From: Chitinophaga ginsengisoli
GTDB taxonomy: Bacteria > Bacteroidota > Bacteroidia > Chitinophagales > Chitinophagaceae
DNA length: 64,000 bases
Assembly: GCF_003014595.1 (NCBI RefSeq)
Contig: NZ_PYGK01000004.1
Location: forward strand, 1-64,000
Direction: 5' to 3'
Within the stretch, counting starts at the first letter, position 1; each line of letters starts with the position of its first letter. The notes under the pieces were generated by a model. That model was given only the letters and a program-made list of their open reading frames with translations. It made no database searches and was not told where the DNA came from. Both the position numbers and the translations under genes were made by a program. This document shows, piece by piece, positions 26,748 through 35,560 of this stretch.

Positions 26748-27305
26748 ACAATAAGCCATAGTTGATAGAAATTGTTTTTGATAGAAATCCCGGACTTAAC
26801 GTCCGGGATTTTTTTTATCTATTTATTTGGATCGTCTGGATAAATATACCCAACGCTATAACATAAACGTGGTATTTCGGGCATTACTCTCCGAGATAAG
26901 AATGACAGCGATGCGGTTTGTTTTTGTATTTGGAAAAGAATTAAATGATAATCAATCATATATGAAATTGCTGTGGCTGTCAAAATCATACGTTCATGTC
27001 ATAAGAATAATATTATTAATATTAGATATTTGCACTATGCAAAGTGGGACATCCACAATAGATGGTACAAGACTCGTAAACGACAAGTGAACACATCCAA
27101 TCTTTCTTAACCAACCTTTTTTTAACCAGTCTTCATACTGTAAAACCAAAGCCTGTGCAAACGGAGTAATAGTCAAATAGGTTTGCCTTAAAAGCGGATA
27201 AACTGTAATGGCTGCTATGCGCATAATAGGTGCGTGTTTTCGTTTGCAGGAAAAAATCATGGTAATTATTTATTAACGGATAAAAAATCTATCTATCCCT
27301 ATACT
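26748..27305. other. Intergenic stretch, no gene seen
   Basis: Apart from the clpC terminator at its start, these 558 bases are AT-rich and hold no coding frame with family character. A small open frame from about 26827 has no recognisable features and is left out. The last part forms the 5' leader of the exported-protein gene at 27306. Confidence 0.5.
26786..26816 (+). terminator. Terminator of clpC
   Basis: AATCCCGGAC and GTCCGGGATT pair over a TTAAC loop, followed by six or more T bases. Confidence 0.9.
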
Positions 27306-29126
27306 ATGAAATTAGTTATACGCAACACTTCACGCACACTCCTTTTAGCTGGAGGCATGGTCCTGACAGCTACAGCAGTTCAGGCACAGATGAAAATCGG
27401 TGACAATCCTTCCCAGATCACCAAATCAGCTATTTTGGAGCTGAGCAGCAACAAGCAGGGTCTCTTGCTGCCAAGAGTTCCAAACTTCACAGCTATCGAT
27501 GCTGCTATCGGTACTGATGCTGTAGATGGTATGATCGTATACCTGGCCAGCGGTACTACTACCGAAGGTGTATACATGAGAAAGGGCGGCGCCTGGGTAA
27601 AAATTGCCAGCACAGCTGATGCGCTGGCCAACTGGAGTCTGAAAGGAAATACTGGTACTACAGCTGCTGATTATCTCGGTACAGCTGATGCTAATCCGCT
27701 CTCCATCCGTACAAACGGCGTTGAAGCCATTGGAGTACAGGCTGACAGACAGTTGAAATTTTCTACTGTAAACCAGGACAATACACTGTTGGATGTATTG
27801 ATGATCAGCGCTACAGGTATCGTTTCAAAAAGAACATTACCTCAGACTGCTTTCAAAGCGCTGGCAGCTAATATCTTTGCTAATGCCGATTCCGCACATG
27901 CGTCTTTCAACATTGCTGAAAACACCACTACCGGAGAAATTACAGTAAATGCGCCTATTATGGCTCCTACTGCCACTGCTCCTTATGGTTTCCTGAAAAA
28001 AACTGACTGGGATAAATTACAGGCCCTGGCAAGCGGTACTAACCTGTCTATTGCTGACTTCATTACAGCGATCGCTGCTGGTCAGGAAAACAGGGGTGGC
28101 CGTATTACTTACGATCCGCTCACTGCCAGCTATAAACTGGAACTGACTGCTGCCAGCGCTACTCTGGCGGGTATCGTAACCACCGGTGCACAGACCTTCG
28201 GTGGCGATAAGACCTTCAACGGTGCTGTAAATGTAGGTACTACCTTAGGTGTTACCGGTGCAGCTACCCTCGGCAATACACTGACTGTAACAGGTGCTTC
28301 TGTACTGAACGGTGCTACCACAGTTAACAATACACTCGGCGTAACCGGTGCAACTACCCTGGGTAATGACCTCAGCGTATCAGGTGCTACTACATTGAAT
28401 ACACTGGCAGTTTCCAATGCTACTACTCTCAACGGTGCGCTGACACTGAACAGTGTGGCGAATGCCGCTACCGCTGCATCTTATGATGTGCTGGTACGTG
28501 AAGGTAGCACTGTTACCAAAAGACCATTCGACCTGGATGCTATCGCCAAAGCGATCCGTACTATCCAGGCCGGTACTGGTACTACCAGCAATGTAAACGT
28601 TGCATTTAAAACAGATAGTGTTGGTGCAAACTTCGACATACAGGCAACTGCCAATGACGTGTCTTTCAACCTGCCTAACGCAAGCGCTGTAGATGCATCT
28701 CATACTGCTGCTCAACGAGGTGTGGTATCTACCGGCAACCAGAGCTTTGCTGGTAACAAGAGCTTCGCAGCTGCTGTTGCTGTAGGTAAAACCACTCAGG
28801 CCGGCTCTACTCTGGATGTGAATGGTTCTGTGCAGATGAGAATTACAAAGACCACTACTTCATACGCAATTACCGATACTGACAACACAGTACTGGCAGA
28901 TGCTACCAGCGGTGCACTGACCATCACATTGCCTACTCCTTCTGCTGCTATTGCCGGCCGTATCTACACCATCAAAAAGATCGGTACAGGTGATATTAAC
29001 AACGCAGTTACAGTACAGCCAAGTGCTGGTACAATTGAAGGTGGCGCCAACTATATGATCTACAACGACTGGACCTTCATCACCATTCAGACTGATGGCA
29101 CCAATTGGTATATCATCAGGAAATAA
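27306..29126 (+). CDS. Exported fibre-like protein, paralogue 1
   Basis: From ATG 27306 this is a 606-residue protein with a signal peptide (TLLLAGGMVLTATAVQAQ). The first mature module contains KSAILELSSNKQGLLLPRVP, shared with the two paralogues downstream. The middle carries 12-residue-spaced beta repeats (TLGVTGAATLGN, TLGVTGATTLGN, DLSVSGATTLNT, between 28195 and 28445), which look like triple-beta-helix fibre shafts. The C-terminus ends in a compact domain (AGRIYTIKKIGTG...WYIIRK) similar to that of paralogue 3. The fold resembles phage tail fibres; a surface role is inferred, function unknown. Confidence 0.75.
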   Translation: MKLVIRNTSRTLLLAGGMVLTATAVQAQMKIGDNPSQITKSAILELSSNKQGLLLPRVPNFTAIDAAIGTDAVDGMIVYLASGTTTEGVYMRKGGAWVKIASTADALANWSLKGNTGTTAADYLGTADANPLSIRTNGVEAIGVQADRQLKFSTVNQDNTLLDVLMISATGIVSKRTLPQTAFKALAANIFANADSAHASFNIAENTTTGEITVNAPIMAPTATAPYGFLKKTDWDKLQALASGTNLSIADFITAIAAGQENRGGRITYDPLTASYKLELTAASATLAGIVTTGAQTFGGDKTFNGAVNVGTTLGVTGAATLGNTLTVTGASVLNGATTVNNTLGVTGATTLGNDLSVSGATTLNTLAVSNATTLNGALTLNSVANAATAASYDVLVREGSTVTKRPFDLDAIAKAIRTIQAGTGTTSNVNVAFKTDSVGANFDIQATANDVSFNLPNASAVDASHTAAQRGVVSTGNQSFAGNKSFAAAVAVGKTTQAGSTLDVNGSVQMRITKTTTSYAITDTDNTVLADATSGALTITLPTPSAAIAGRIYTIKKIGTGDINNAVTVQPSAGTIEGGANYMIYNDWTFITIQTDGTNWYIIRK

Positions 29127-29136
29127 TGTAATGTAA

Positions 29137-29176
29137 TTTAACAGGAGTAGCGAAAGGCACTCCTGTTAAATTTATT
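29137..29176 (+). terminator. Terminator after paralogue 1
   Basis: TTTAACAGGAGT (29137-29148) pairs with ACTCCTGTTAAA (29159-29170), followed by TTTATT. Confidence 0.75.
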
Positions 29177-29208
29177 ATTGCTAACATCTCCTGAAACCTA
29201 CATCACCT

Positions 29209-31296
29209 ATGAATATATCAAATTGCCGCGGCGGATTATTAGGTTTGTGCACCTTATTACTGCCTATACTCGCACATGCCCAGCAGCTAAAGTTGGGAGC
29301 AGCTCCTGCTGTTATTGAAAAGTCGGCGTTATTAGATCTGAACAGTGACAAACAAGGCTTATTACTGCCTCGTATAAATGATTTTTCTGCAGCACCACTG
29401 AATGCTGCACCTGATGGCATGCTTATTTATAATGTGCCTGATAAGTTATTATACATCAGGAAGAATGGCATCTGGAGAAAACTGATCGATGAAACAAATG
29501 GCATTACATCCGTGAATGGACAAACAGGTCCTGCTGTTACATTAACCACCAACAATATTGCTGAATCTGTCAACTTGTATTATACCGATACAAGGGCAAG
29601 AGCAGCATTCAGTGCAGGTACCGGTATTGCCATTACCGGTGCAGGCGTTATTTCTGCACTTAATACCACCGCGATCTGGAACGCTTCCCAGCTCCAGAGC
29701 CGCAATATTTCCGCCGCAGCACCTTCAAATAATGATGTGCTGACATGGGACAATACTTCCAGTACCTGGCTGCCCAAAGCTCCCACTGCAGCTGCTACCA
29801 TCACGTTAACAGGTGATGTAACGGGTAGTGGTACTTCCAGCTTTGCAACAACTTTGGCTAATAGCGGTGTTACTGCTGGTACTTATCCAAAGGTAACTGT
29901 CGATGCAAAAGGCCGCGTTACAGCAGGTAGCGTTTTGAGCGCGGGAGATATTCCTGCCGGCTCCGGCAACTACATCCAGAACATCAGTTCGGGTACACAA
30001 ACGGCCAGTTATGCAATAAGCGGTAATGGTAGTTTAGGGGGGACATTCACATTATCTTCTATGACACCTGGCTCTGTATTGTTTGCGGGTACAGGTGGGC
30101 TGATCTCACAAAAGAATGCCAATCTGTTCTGGGATAATACCAATAATCGCCTGGGTTTGGGTACGACCACTCCCGGTAATACGCTGGAAGTTGCTGGTAC
30201 CGTAGCCGCCACCGGCGTATCAGGACTGAGATTGAAAGACCTCAACACTGCCACTGTTCAGGCCTATAACAGCAAAGTATTATCCATTAATAGCACGGGT
30301 GATATCATCGTAACGGCAAATGCTGCTGCCAGTAACTGGTTGGTCACTGGTAATAGTAACGTGGATGCCACTACTCAGTTTCTGGGTACAACTGATGATA
30401 ATAAGATGGTGATCAAATCCAACAACACATCATTGCTGGAGTTCGGCCGCAGACAAACGCTGGGGTTGACACAAAACTATACTGATTATACTGACGATAA
30501 TGAGATGGTGACATACATGAAGTCTGCATTGCAGTTCTCCGTTCCATCAACAGTAAACTTTTATAAACCGAAAATGTGGACCACTTCAGATGGTAATTTC
30601 CGTATGAAGGGATGTTCCGCAGGCACAGATTATTTTGAATTTGGTGCTACCGGGACCAACAACAACGGTGGGTTTGAGTTTATCATCGGAGATGATGGAG
30701 ACGAGCCGATCACCTTTAAAAGCTATAATTACACGACGCTGGCCTTTACAGAGATCATGAGACTGCAGAACAACAAGGTAGGTATTGGTCTTGCTGGGGC
30801 AACGCCCGTTAAACCTTTGCACGTAAATGCTGCTAATGACGCGCTCAGGGTGGAAAACCTGGCCGCCAGTGGTACCGGTAATCCACTGGTCATAGCAGCA
30901 AACGGTGATGTTAAACAGACCACTGCGCTTGACGGTGTATCTATCGGCGCTACTACGCAGGCAAGCGGCTCATTCACTACACTGGCAGTGGAGACAAACA
31001 CCATTACACTTGGTACTAACAACAATGACATCAATATTGGCAATGCTTCCTTTATAAGAATAACGGGACCTACCGCAAATTTTACAATTACAAGTATTGC
31101 AGGTGGATTTGATGGTCGTATGGTGACGCTGTACAATACTACTGCGCTGAATATGACCTTGCAAAATAATAGTGGTGGCACTGCAGCCAATAGAATTCTG
31201 ACGCTGGGTGCTGCCGCTACAACGGGCACGGGTACTATAACCCTGGTCTATTCCAGCACGGATTCCCGGTGGATTGTTACAGCGGTCAACCAATAA
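29209..31296 (+). CDS. Exported fibre-like protein, paralogue 2
   Basis: This 695-residue protein has a signal peptide (LLGLCTLLLPILAHAQQ) and the shared N-terminal module (KSALLDLNSDKQGLLLPRIN, then APDGMLIYNVPDKLLYIRK). The central part contains ITLTGDVTGSGTSSFATTLA and SGNYIQNISSGTQTASYAIS, typical of phage tail-fibre and hyphally-spaced beta-repeat proteins. The C-terminus ends ANFTITSIAGGFDGRMVTLY...WIVTAVNQ. No T9SS sorting domain is seen. A secreted or surface fibre is the likely role. Confidence 0.75.
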   Translation: MNISNCRGGLLGLCTLLLPILAHAQQLKLGAAPAVIEKSALLDLNSDKQGLLLPRINDFSAAPLNAAPDGMLIYNVPDKLLYIRKNGIWRKLIDETNGITSVNGQTGPAVTLTTNNIAESVNLYYTDTRARAAFSAGTGIAITGAGVISALNTTAIWNASQLQSRNISAAAPSNNDVLTWDNTSSTWLPKAPTAAATITLTGDVTGSGTSSFATTLANSGVTAGTYPKVTVDAKGRVTAGSVLSAGDIPAGSGNYIQNISSGTQTASYAISGNGSLGGTFTLSSMTPGSVLFAGTGGLISQKNANLFWDNTNNRLGLGTTTPGNTLEVAGTVAATGVSGLRLKDLNTATVQAYNSKVLSINSTGDIIVTANAAASNWLVTGNSNVDATTQFLGTTDDNKMVIKSNNTSLLEFGRRQTLGLTQNYTDYTDDNEMVTYMKSALQFSVPSTVNFYKPKMWTTSDGNFRMKGCSAGTDYFEFGATGTNNNGGFEFIIGDDGDEPITFKSYNYTTLAFTEIMRLQNNKVGIGLAGATPVKPLHVNAANDALRVENLAASGTGNPLVIAANGDVKQTTALDGVSIGATTQASGSFTTLAVETNTITLGTNNNDINIGNASFIRITGPTANFTITSIAGGFDGRMVTLYNTTALNMTLQNNSGGTAANRILTLGAAATTGTGTITLVYSSTDSRWIVTAVNQ

Positions 31297-31346
31297 TCCG
31301 AATTAATAACAACAAAATGAAGCGAAACTAAAAACATAATGCCTGC

Positions 31347-32915
31347 ATGAAGAGATATTTACTCATATTATGTTTTCTGGTTCTTTCCATAAATATTGTT
31401 GCACAAAACGCAGCTTACATTCCGCCAGGTGGTCAGGTATGGAGCTATGGTAATGTGGCCTTTTTCGGCGATGTTACCAACGACGGTATGCTCGGGTCCA
31501 GCCCGGCTTCTGTACTTTATTTTCTCGGTAAACAGTGGACAAATAGTTATACGGCTTTGTTATCTGATGAAAGTCCTTCCGGCCTTAAAGGTACCGGGGG
31601 AACTTTTCGTTTTATGCGTAAGAACGGCCAGCAGATCATTGCCGGTGGTTACAATGTTGCTTCCAAGACAGGGGCCAGCTTTCCTAACCTGGAAGTAAAT
31701 AATGCCAATGGCGTCGTGCTTGCAGACCTGCACGACCTGCATGTACGAAATACATTACAGTTGACCAATGGTCACGTTTTCCTGAATGGATGGAACGTGA
31801 TGGTCGGAACTGATAATCCGGGCGCCATTACGGGGTATAGCGATCAACGTTTTATTGTTACCGGAACAGAGACCGCAGGTGGTTTCCTTTATCGTGCAAA
31901 ACTGAACAGCAGCGCAGGACAGGTAGTGTTCCCCGTAGGTACCAGCGCTACCAACTACGCACCTGCCGGTGTACGCTATGAAGGCTCTGCGGAAGACTTT
32001 AAAGCGAGAGTTTTTGACAGCGTATTCCTGCAGGCTATCACAGGCAGAACGCTTCTTGACAGCGTGGTATATAAAACATGGAACCTCGGCCAGGAAGGGA
32101 ACGGCACCGGGTTGACCAGTGTAACGCTACAGCATATGGATGCCGATGAAGCGCCGGAATATAATATAAACCGCAGCAGTAGCTACATCAGCCGTTTCAT
32201 AGATACCGACTGGGAAATGCGCAAAGCGGTGAACGATAATATGGCGCCTGGTACGCTGACTACACAGCCTATGCTGCAAAAGGCTACTATGCATTCCCGC
32301 GGCATTGCCGGCATTGGAGGGAACATTTACTTTGCAAAGCTGACCTCACTGGCGTATAGTTATCTGCCGGCAGATATTATTCACTTTAACGCATATCGTG
32401 TAAGTTATTCATTGGTTGACCTGGTATGGACAACCAGTCGTGAAACTAACAACGCTGTATTTGAAATAGAGCGGATGCTGGACAACGAAACGGCGTTCAA
32501 GAAAATTGCTACCGTCCCGACAAAGGCGCCGGGTGGTTACAGTACTACCCGTCTTGACTATTATTATCAGGATACCAACGACTATGACGGATGGAGTTAT
32601 TACCGCATCAAGGCCGTATCTGCTACCGGAAAATATGTATACACAGACGTAAGGGAAGTTGGTCCGCTGATCCAGGCTACTGTATTCCCGAACCCGAACC
32701 ATGGCGACTTTAAGGTAACCGTCAGAGGTATTAAGACACCGCTGATCGTACAGGTATTTGACACATGGGGCCAGCAGGTCCGCAGGTTGGAAATGGTTAA
32801 CCAGAGCGAAGTATACATCAGGGATATGCCTGTAGGCACTTACGTTCTCACATTAACGCATAAAGAGACAAAGAAACAGGCCTACGTCTGCAAAGTAATT
32901 GTAATAGACCATTGA
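31347..32915 (+). CDS. Secreted protein with T9SS type A sorting domain
   Basis: This 522-residue protein starts with a signal peptide (LLILCFLVLSINIVAQN) and has a region of beta structure around AYIPPGGQVWSYGNVAFFGD. The C-terminus is a T9SS sorting signal: VFPNPNHGDFKVTVRG, FDTWGQQVRRLEMVNQ and MPVGTYVLTLTH. It is thus predicted to be exported across the outer membrane by the type IX system and retained at the surface or released. It sits within the fibre cluster and may be its anchor or partner, which is inference. Confidence 0.85.
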   Translation: MKRYLLILCFLVLSINIVAQNAAYIPPGGQVWSYGNVAFFGDVTNDGMLGSSPASVLYFLGKQWTNSYTALLSDESPSGLKGTGGTFRFMRKNGQQIIAGGYNVASKTGASFPNLEVNNANGVVLADLHDLHVRNTLQLTNGHVFLNGWNVMVGTDNPGAITGYSDQRFIVTGTETAGGFLYRAKLNSSAGQVVFPVGTSATNYAPAGVRYEGSAEDFKARVFDSVFLQAITGRTLLDSVVYKTWNLGQEGNGTGLTSVTLQHMDADEAPEYNINRSSSYISRFIDTDWEMRKAVNDNMAPGTLTTQPMLQKATMHSRGIAGIGGNIYFAKLTSLAYSYLPADIIHFNAYRVSYSLVDLVWTTSRETNNAVFEIERMLDNETAFKKIATVPTKAPGGYSTTRLDYYYQDTNDYDGWSYYRIKAVSATGKYVYTDVREVGPLIQATVFPNPNHGDFKVTVRGIKTPLIVQVFDTWGQQVRRLEMVNQSEVYIRDMPVGTYVLTLTHKETKKQAYVCKVIVIDH

Positions 32916-32944
32916 TACATTAAATAGACATTATATTGAAGAGA

Positions 32945-32973
32945 GCACACAGGTGATGTTACCTGTGTGCTTT
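32945..32973 (+). terminator. Terminator after T9SS protein
   Basis: GCACACAGGT and ACCTGTGTGC form a perfect 10-bp stem over GATGTT, followed by TTTCTG. Confidence 0.7.
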
Positions 32974-33002
32974 CTGATTCTCTGGAAACCGCTTCGAATC
33001 TT

Positions 33003-34352
33003 ATGAAAACATTATTACTGCCAATATTGCTATTGGCGCCGTTGTTATCCTACGCACAACAGCTGAAGCTGGGGAGCAATCCGAGTGTGATAAAGAAATC
33101 TGCATTGCTGGAACTGGAGAGTACCTCACAAGGGTTGCTACTGCCGCGCATCAATGACACAACCTCGACGACAATTAAAAGTTCACCCGATGGGATGCTG
33201 ATATACCTGACGCTCAATAATAGTTTGAATATCCGTTCACTGGGGAAATGGCAAAGCCTGGGCGCAGGTGGTAGTTCTTCTATTACCCTGACGGGAGATG
33301 TTACCGGAACAGGTACAGGTACTGTAGCCAGCACTATCAGTAACCAGGCAGTGACCTTTGCAAAAATGCAGAATATCAATACCCAGAAATTGATGGGGAG
33401 ATATACCGCAGGCGCTGGTAGTCCGCAGGAAGTAACCTTAGACAACAGTCTTAAATTAAACACCGCAGGTACGCTCTATGCAGACAGTTCGTTGGCTATC
33501 TGGAATGCTTCCAAACTGGTAGGCCTGAGAGTATCCGGTAAAGCACCGACAAGCGGTGAAGTGCTGAAATGGAATGGTACAGCCTGGGAAACAAATACAG
33601 ATAATGACGGTGGTGCAACCTATGGTACACTTGCCAGCAACGATGTTGGTAATGCAGATGTAGCTGGATCTACTACCCGTATGAAAATATGGGCCAGCCC
33701 TGTAACCGGAGTGGTTACCAATGGGCCGGTAGGTACATCCGCTTTTGCGTGGAGTGTAATGGCCTTTAAGGGAAATAATGGCGGATTTACTACTCAGTTA
33801 TATTTCGATAAAAATACACTGGCGCTGAAAGAATGGACGGGTATTACGGCTCCGCTGGGTACGACCGCCATCAACGGCTGGTATAAGGCTATTATGACCA
33901 ATGGTAATAACACTATTACCAATGGGTCGATTATATTCGGCAGTGTTACCAGTGATGCCTCTTCAGAGGTAGGGCAGGACAACGCCAATTTATTCTGGGA
34001 TAATACGAGCAAAGAGTTAGGGGTTAAGACAAATGCTCCTACATCTACACTGTCTGTCAATGGAACTTTCAGTCTGCCGATCCGAGGTGTTACCGCCAGT
34101 ACAACATTAACTGAGAGCGATTATACCGTTGTAAAAACCAACGGTGCAAATATTACAATAACATTACCTGCCGCCAATACCTGTAAAGGCCGGATATATG
34201 TCATAAAAAAACCAAACAACGGTACGCTCACCATTGATACAAACGGCGGCCAGATCGACGGTGCGGCCACCCAGTCATTAATCAGCAGTGCAAGGATTTC
34301 CTACACCATCCAGTCAGATGGAGGTAACTGGTGGATCATTGCCGGTATATAA
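33003..34352 (+). CDS. Exported fibre-like protein, paralogue 3
   Basis: From ATG 33003 (the frame is open to 32967) this is a 449-residue protein with a signal peptide (LLLPILLLAPLLSYAQQ). It shares the N-terminal module (KSALLELESTSQGLLLPRIN) and the SPDGMLIYLTLNN strand with paralogue 2, and a SITLTGDVTGTGTGTVASTI repeat. It ends with GRIYVIKKPNNG ... YTIQSDGGNWWIIAG, close to the end of paralogue 1. Reuse of the same head and tail around different middles points to modular evolution. Function is unknown. Confidence 0.75.
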   Translation: MKTLLLPILLLAPLLSYAQQLKLGSNPSVIKKSALLELESTSQGLLLPRINDTTSTTIKSSPDGMLIYLTLNNSLNIRSLGKWQSLGAGGSSSITLTGDVTGTGTGTVASTISNQAVTFAKMQNINTQKLMGRYTAGAGSPQEVTLDNSLKLNTAGTLYADSSLAIWNASKLVGLRVSGKAPTSGEVLKWNGTAWETNTDNDGGATYGTLASNDVGNADVAGSTTRMKIWASPVTGVVTNGPVGTSAFAWSVMAFKGNNGGFTTQLYFDKNTLALKEWTGITAPLGTTAINGWYKAIMTNGNNTITNGSIIFGSVTSDASSEVGQDNANLFWDNTSKELGVKTNAPTSTLSVNGTFSLPIRGVTASTTLTESDYTVVKTNGANITITLPAANTCKGRIYVIKKPNNGTLTIDTNGGQIDGAATQSLISSARISYTIQSDGGNWWIIAGI

Positions 34353-34433
34353 CCGGCAATCTTGTTCCATTTTTCCAAATTTCTTTTAACTTTACACCGT
34401 CTATTCATCTCATAGTTATTTAATTACAGGGCT

Positions 34434-35123
34434 TTGAAAAAAATTATTATTACGATAGATGGTTACTCCTCATGTGGAAAGAGCACGCTGGCCAAGCAAC
34501 TGGCCGGAGAGCTAGACTATGTGTATATTGACAGTGGAGCTATGTATCGTGCAATAACCCTGTATTTTATTCAGAACCGGGTAGACTGGGCCGATCATGA
34601 GGCAGTGAAAGCTGCGCTGCATGATATTCACCTGGAGTTCGAATTTAACCCCCTCACGGATGCGTCTGAAATTACGCTGAACGGGGAAAATGTAGAACAC
34701 ATGATCCGTGAGATGCTGGTGGCTGAAAAGGTGAGCGAGGTGGCCGCGGTAAAGGAAGTACGTGAATTTGCCGTAGCACAGCAGCAGAAAATGGGCACTA
34801 AAAAAGGGATCGTGATGGATGGCCGTGATATTGGAACTACCGTATTTCCCCATGCTGAGCTGAAGATATTCATGACTGCGGATACTGCTATCCGTGTAGA
34901 GCGCCGATTCAAGGAGTTGTATGCTAAAAATAAAAATATCAGCATCCACGAAGTGAAAGAAAACCTGGAGCTGAGAGATTATATCGACACAAACAGGGAG
35001 ATCAGTCCTTTACGGAAGGCAGAAGATGCTATTATCCTGGACAACAGCCAGTTAACGCCCGATGAACAGTTGAAGCTGGTATTGCAATGGGTGGACGATG
35101 TGGTGCTTGTGCAATCTTCCTGA
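34434..35123 (+). CDS. cmk: Cytidylate kinase
   Basis: This 229-residue CMP kinase has the P-loop GYSSCGKSTLAKQL at about residues 10-23, VYIDSGAMYRAIT, and the DGRDIGTTVFP motif. It makes CDP/dCDP from CMP/dCMP for RNA and lipid precursors. The gene starts with TTG at 34434. A -7-like TAACTTTA lies at 34387-34394. It is not followed by rpsA as in many bacteria; rpsA is 6 kb away. Confidence 0.95.
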   Translation: MKKIIITIDGYSSCGKSTLAKQLAGELDYVYIDSGAMYRAITLYFIQNRVDWADHEAVKAALHDIHLEFEFNPLTDASEITLNGENVEHMIREMLVAEKVSEVAAVKEVREFAVAQQQKMGTKKGIVMDGRDIGTTVFPHAELKIFMTADTAIRVERRFKELYAKNKNISIHEVKENLELRDYIDTNREISPLRKAEDAIILDNSQLTPDEQLKLVLQWVDDVVLVQSS

Positions 35124-35560
35124 ATTTATTTTTAGTTTTAAGAAAACCTTGTTAAATTTGTTATGTTCCCGGTGCAAACCAGGAAGAAACCCATTGATAA
35201 TTTTCCACATCCTCTAGAATTTCCTGCAATTTTATTATTGTATTGTGCTGACGGTCCATACTGTGTACCGCTAGATACTAAATATATTATTCCCAACGTG
35301 GTCAAGAGAAGTCATAAGGGATCAGTAATGGTCTTTTTAGAACTATATCCATAGACCTGTTGCTATTAACCGTGAAGCTAGTAATTACATATATATCCAG
35401 GCTTTGTGGGCTGATATTTATTAAACTTAATGTGGTGCAGGGCGGGGATGCCTGCCTTGTTCCATATTTTCAGTAGGTGTATTCGGTTAATAGGAAGAAG
35501 GGGCGAATTCTTTCGCCCTTTCGCTTTTTTAACTAACTTGTGGTATTACCTCGGCTGTGC
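35124..35560. other. Intergenic stretch with terminator-like hairpin
   Basis: No gene is evident between cmk and the sensor kinase. A small open frame at 35163-35354 has no protein-like character. A hairpin with GGGGCGAA/TTCGCCC arms near 35498-35530, followed by a T-run, may end an upstream transcript. Confidence 0.5.
35498..35530 (+). terminator. Terminator-like hairpin
   Basis: AAGGGGCGAA and TTTCGCCCTT pair over a short TTC loop (35498-35520), followed by CGCTTTTTT. Confidence 0.55.

Noticed and set aside
35163..35354. 63-codon + strand frame after cmk
   Set aside because: No conserved motif, poor composition, and no initiation context.
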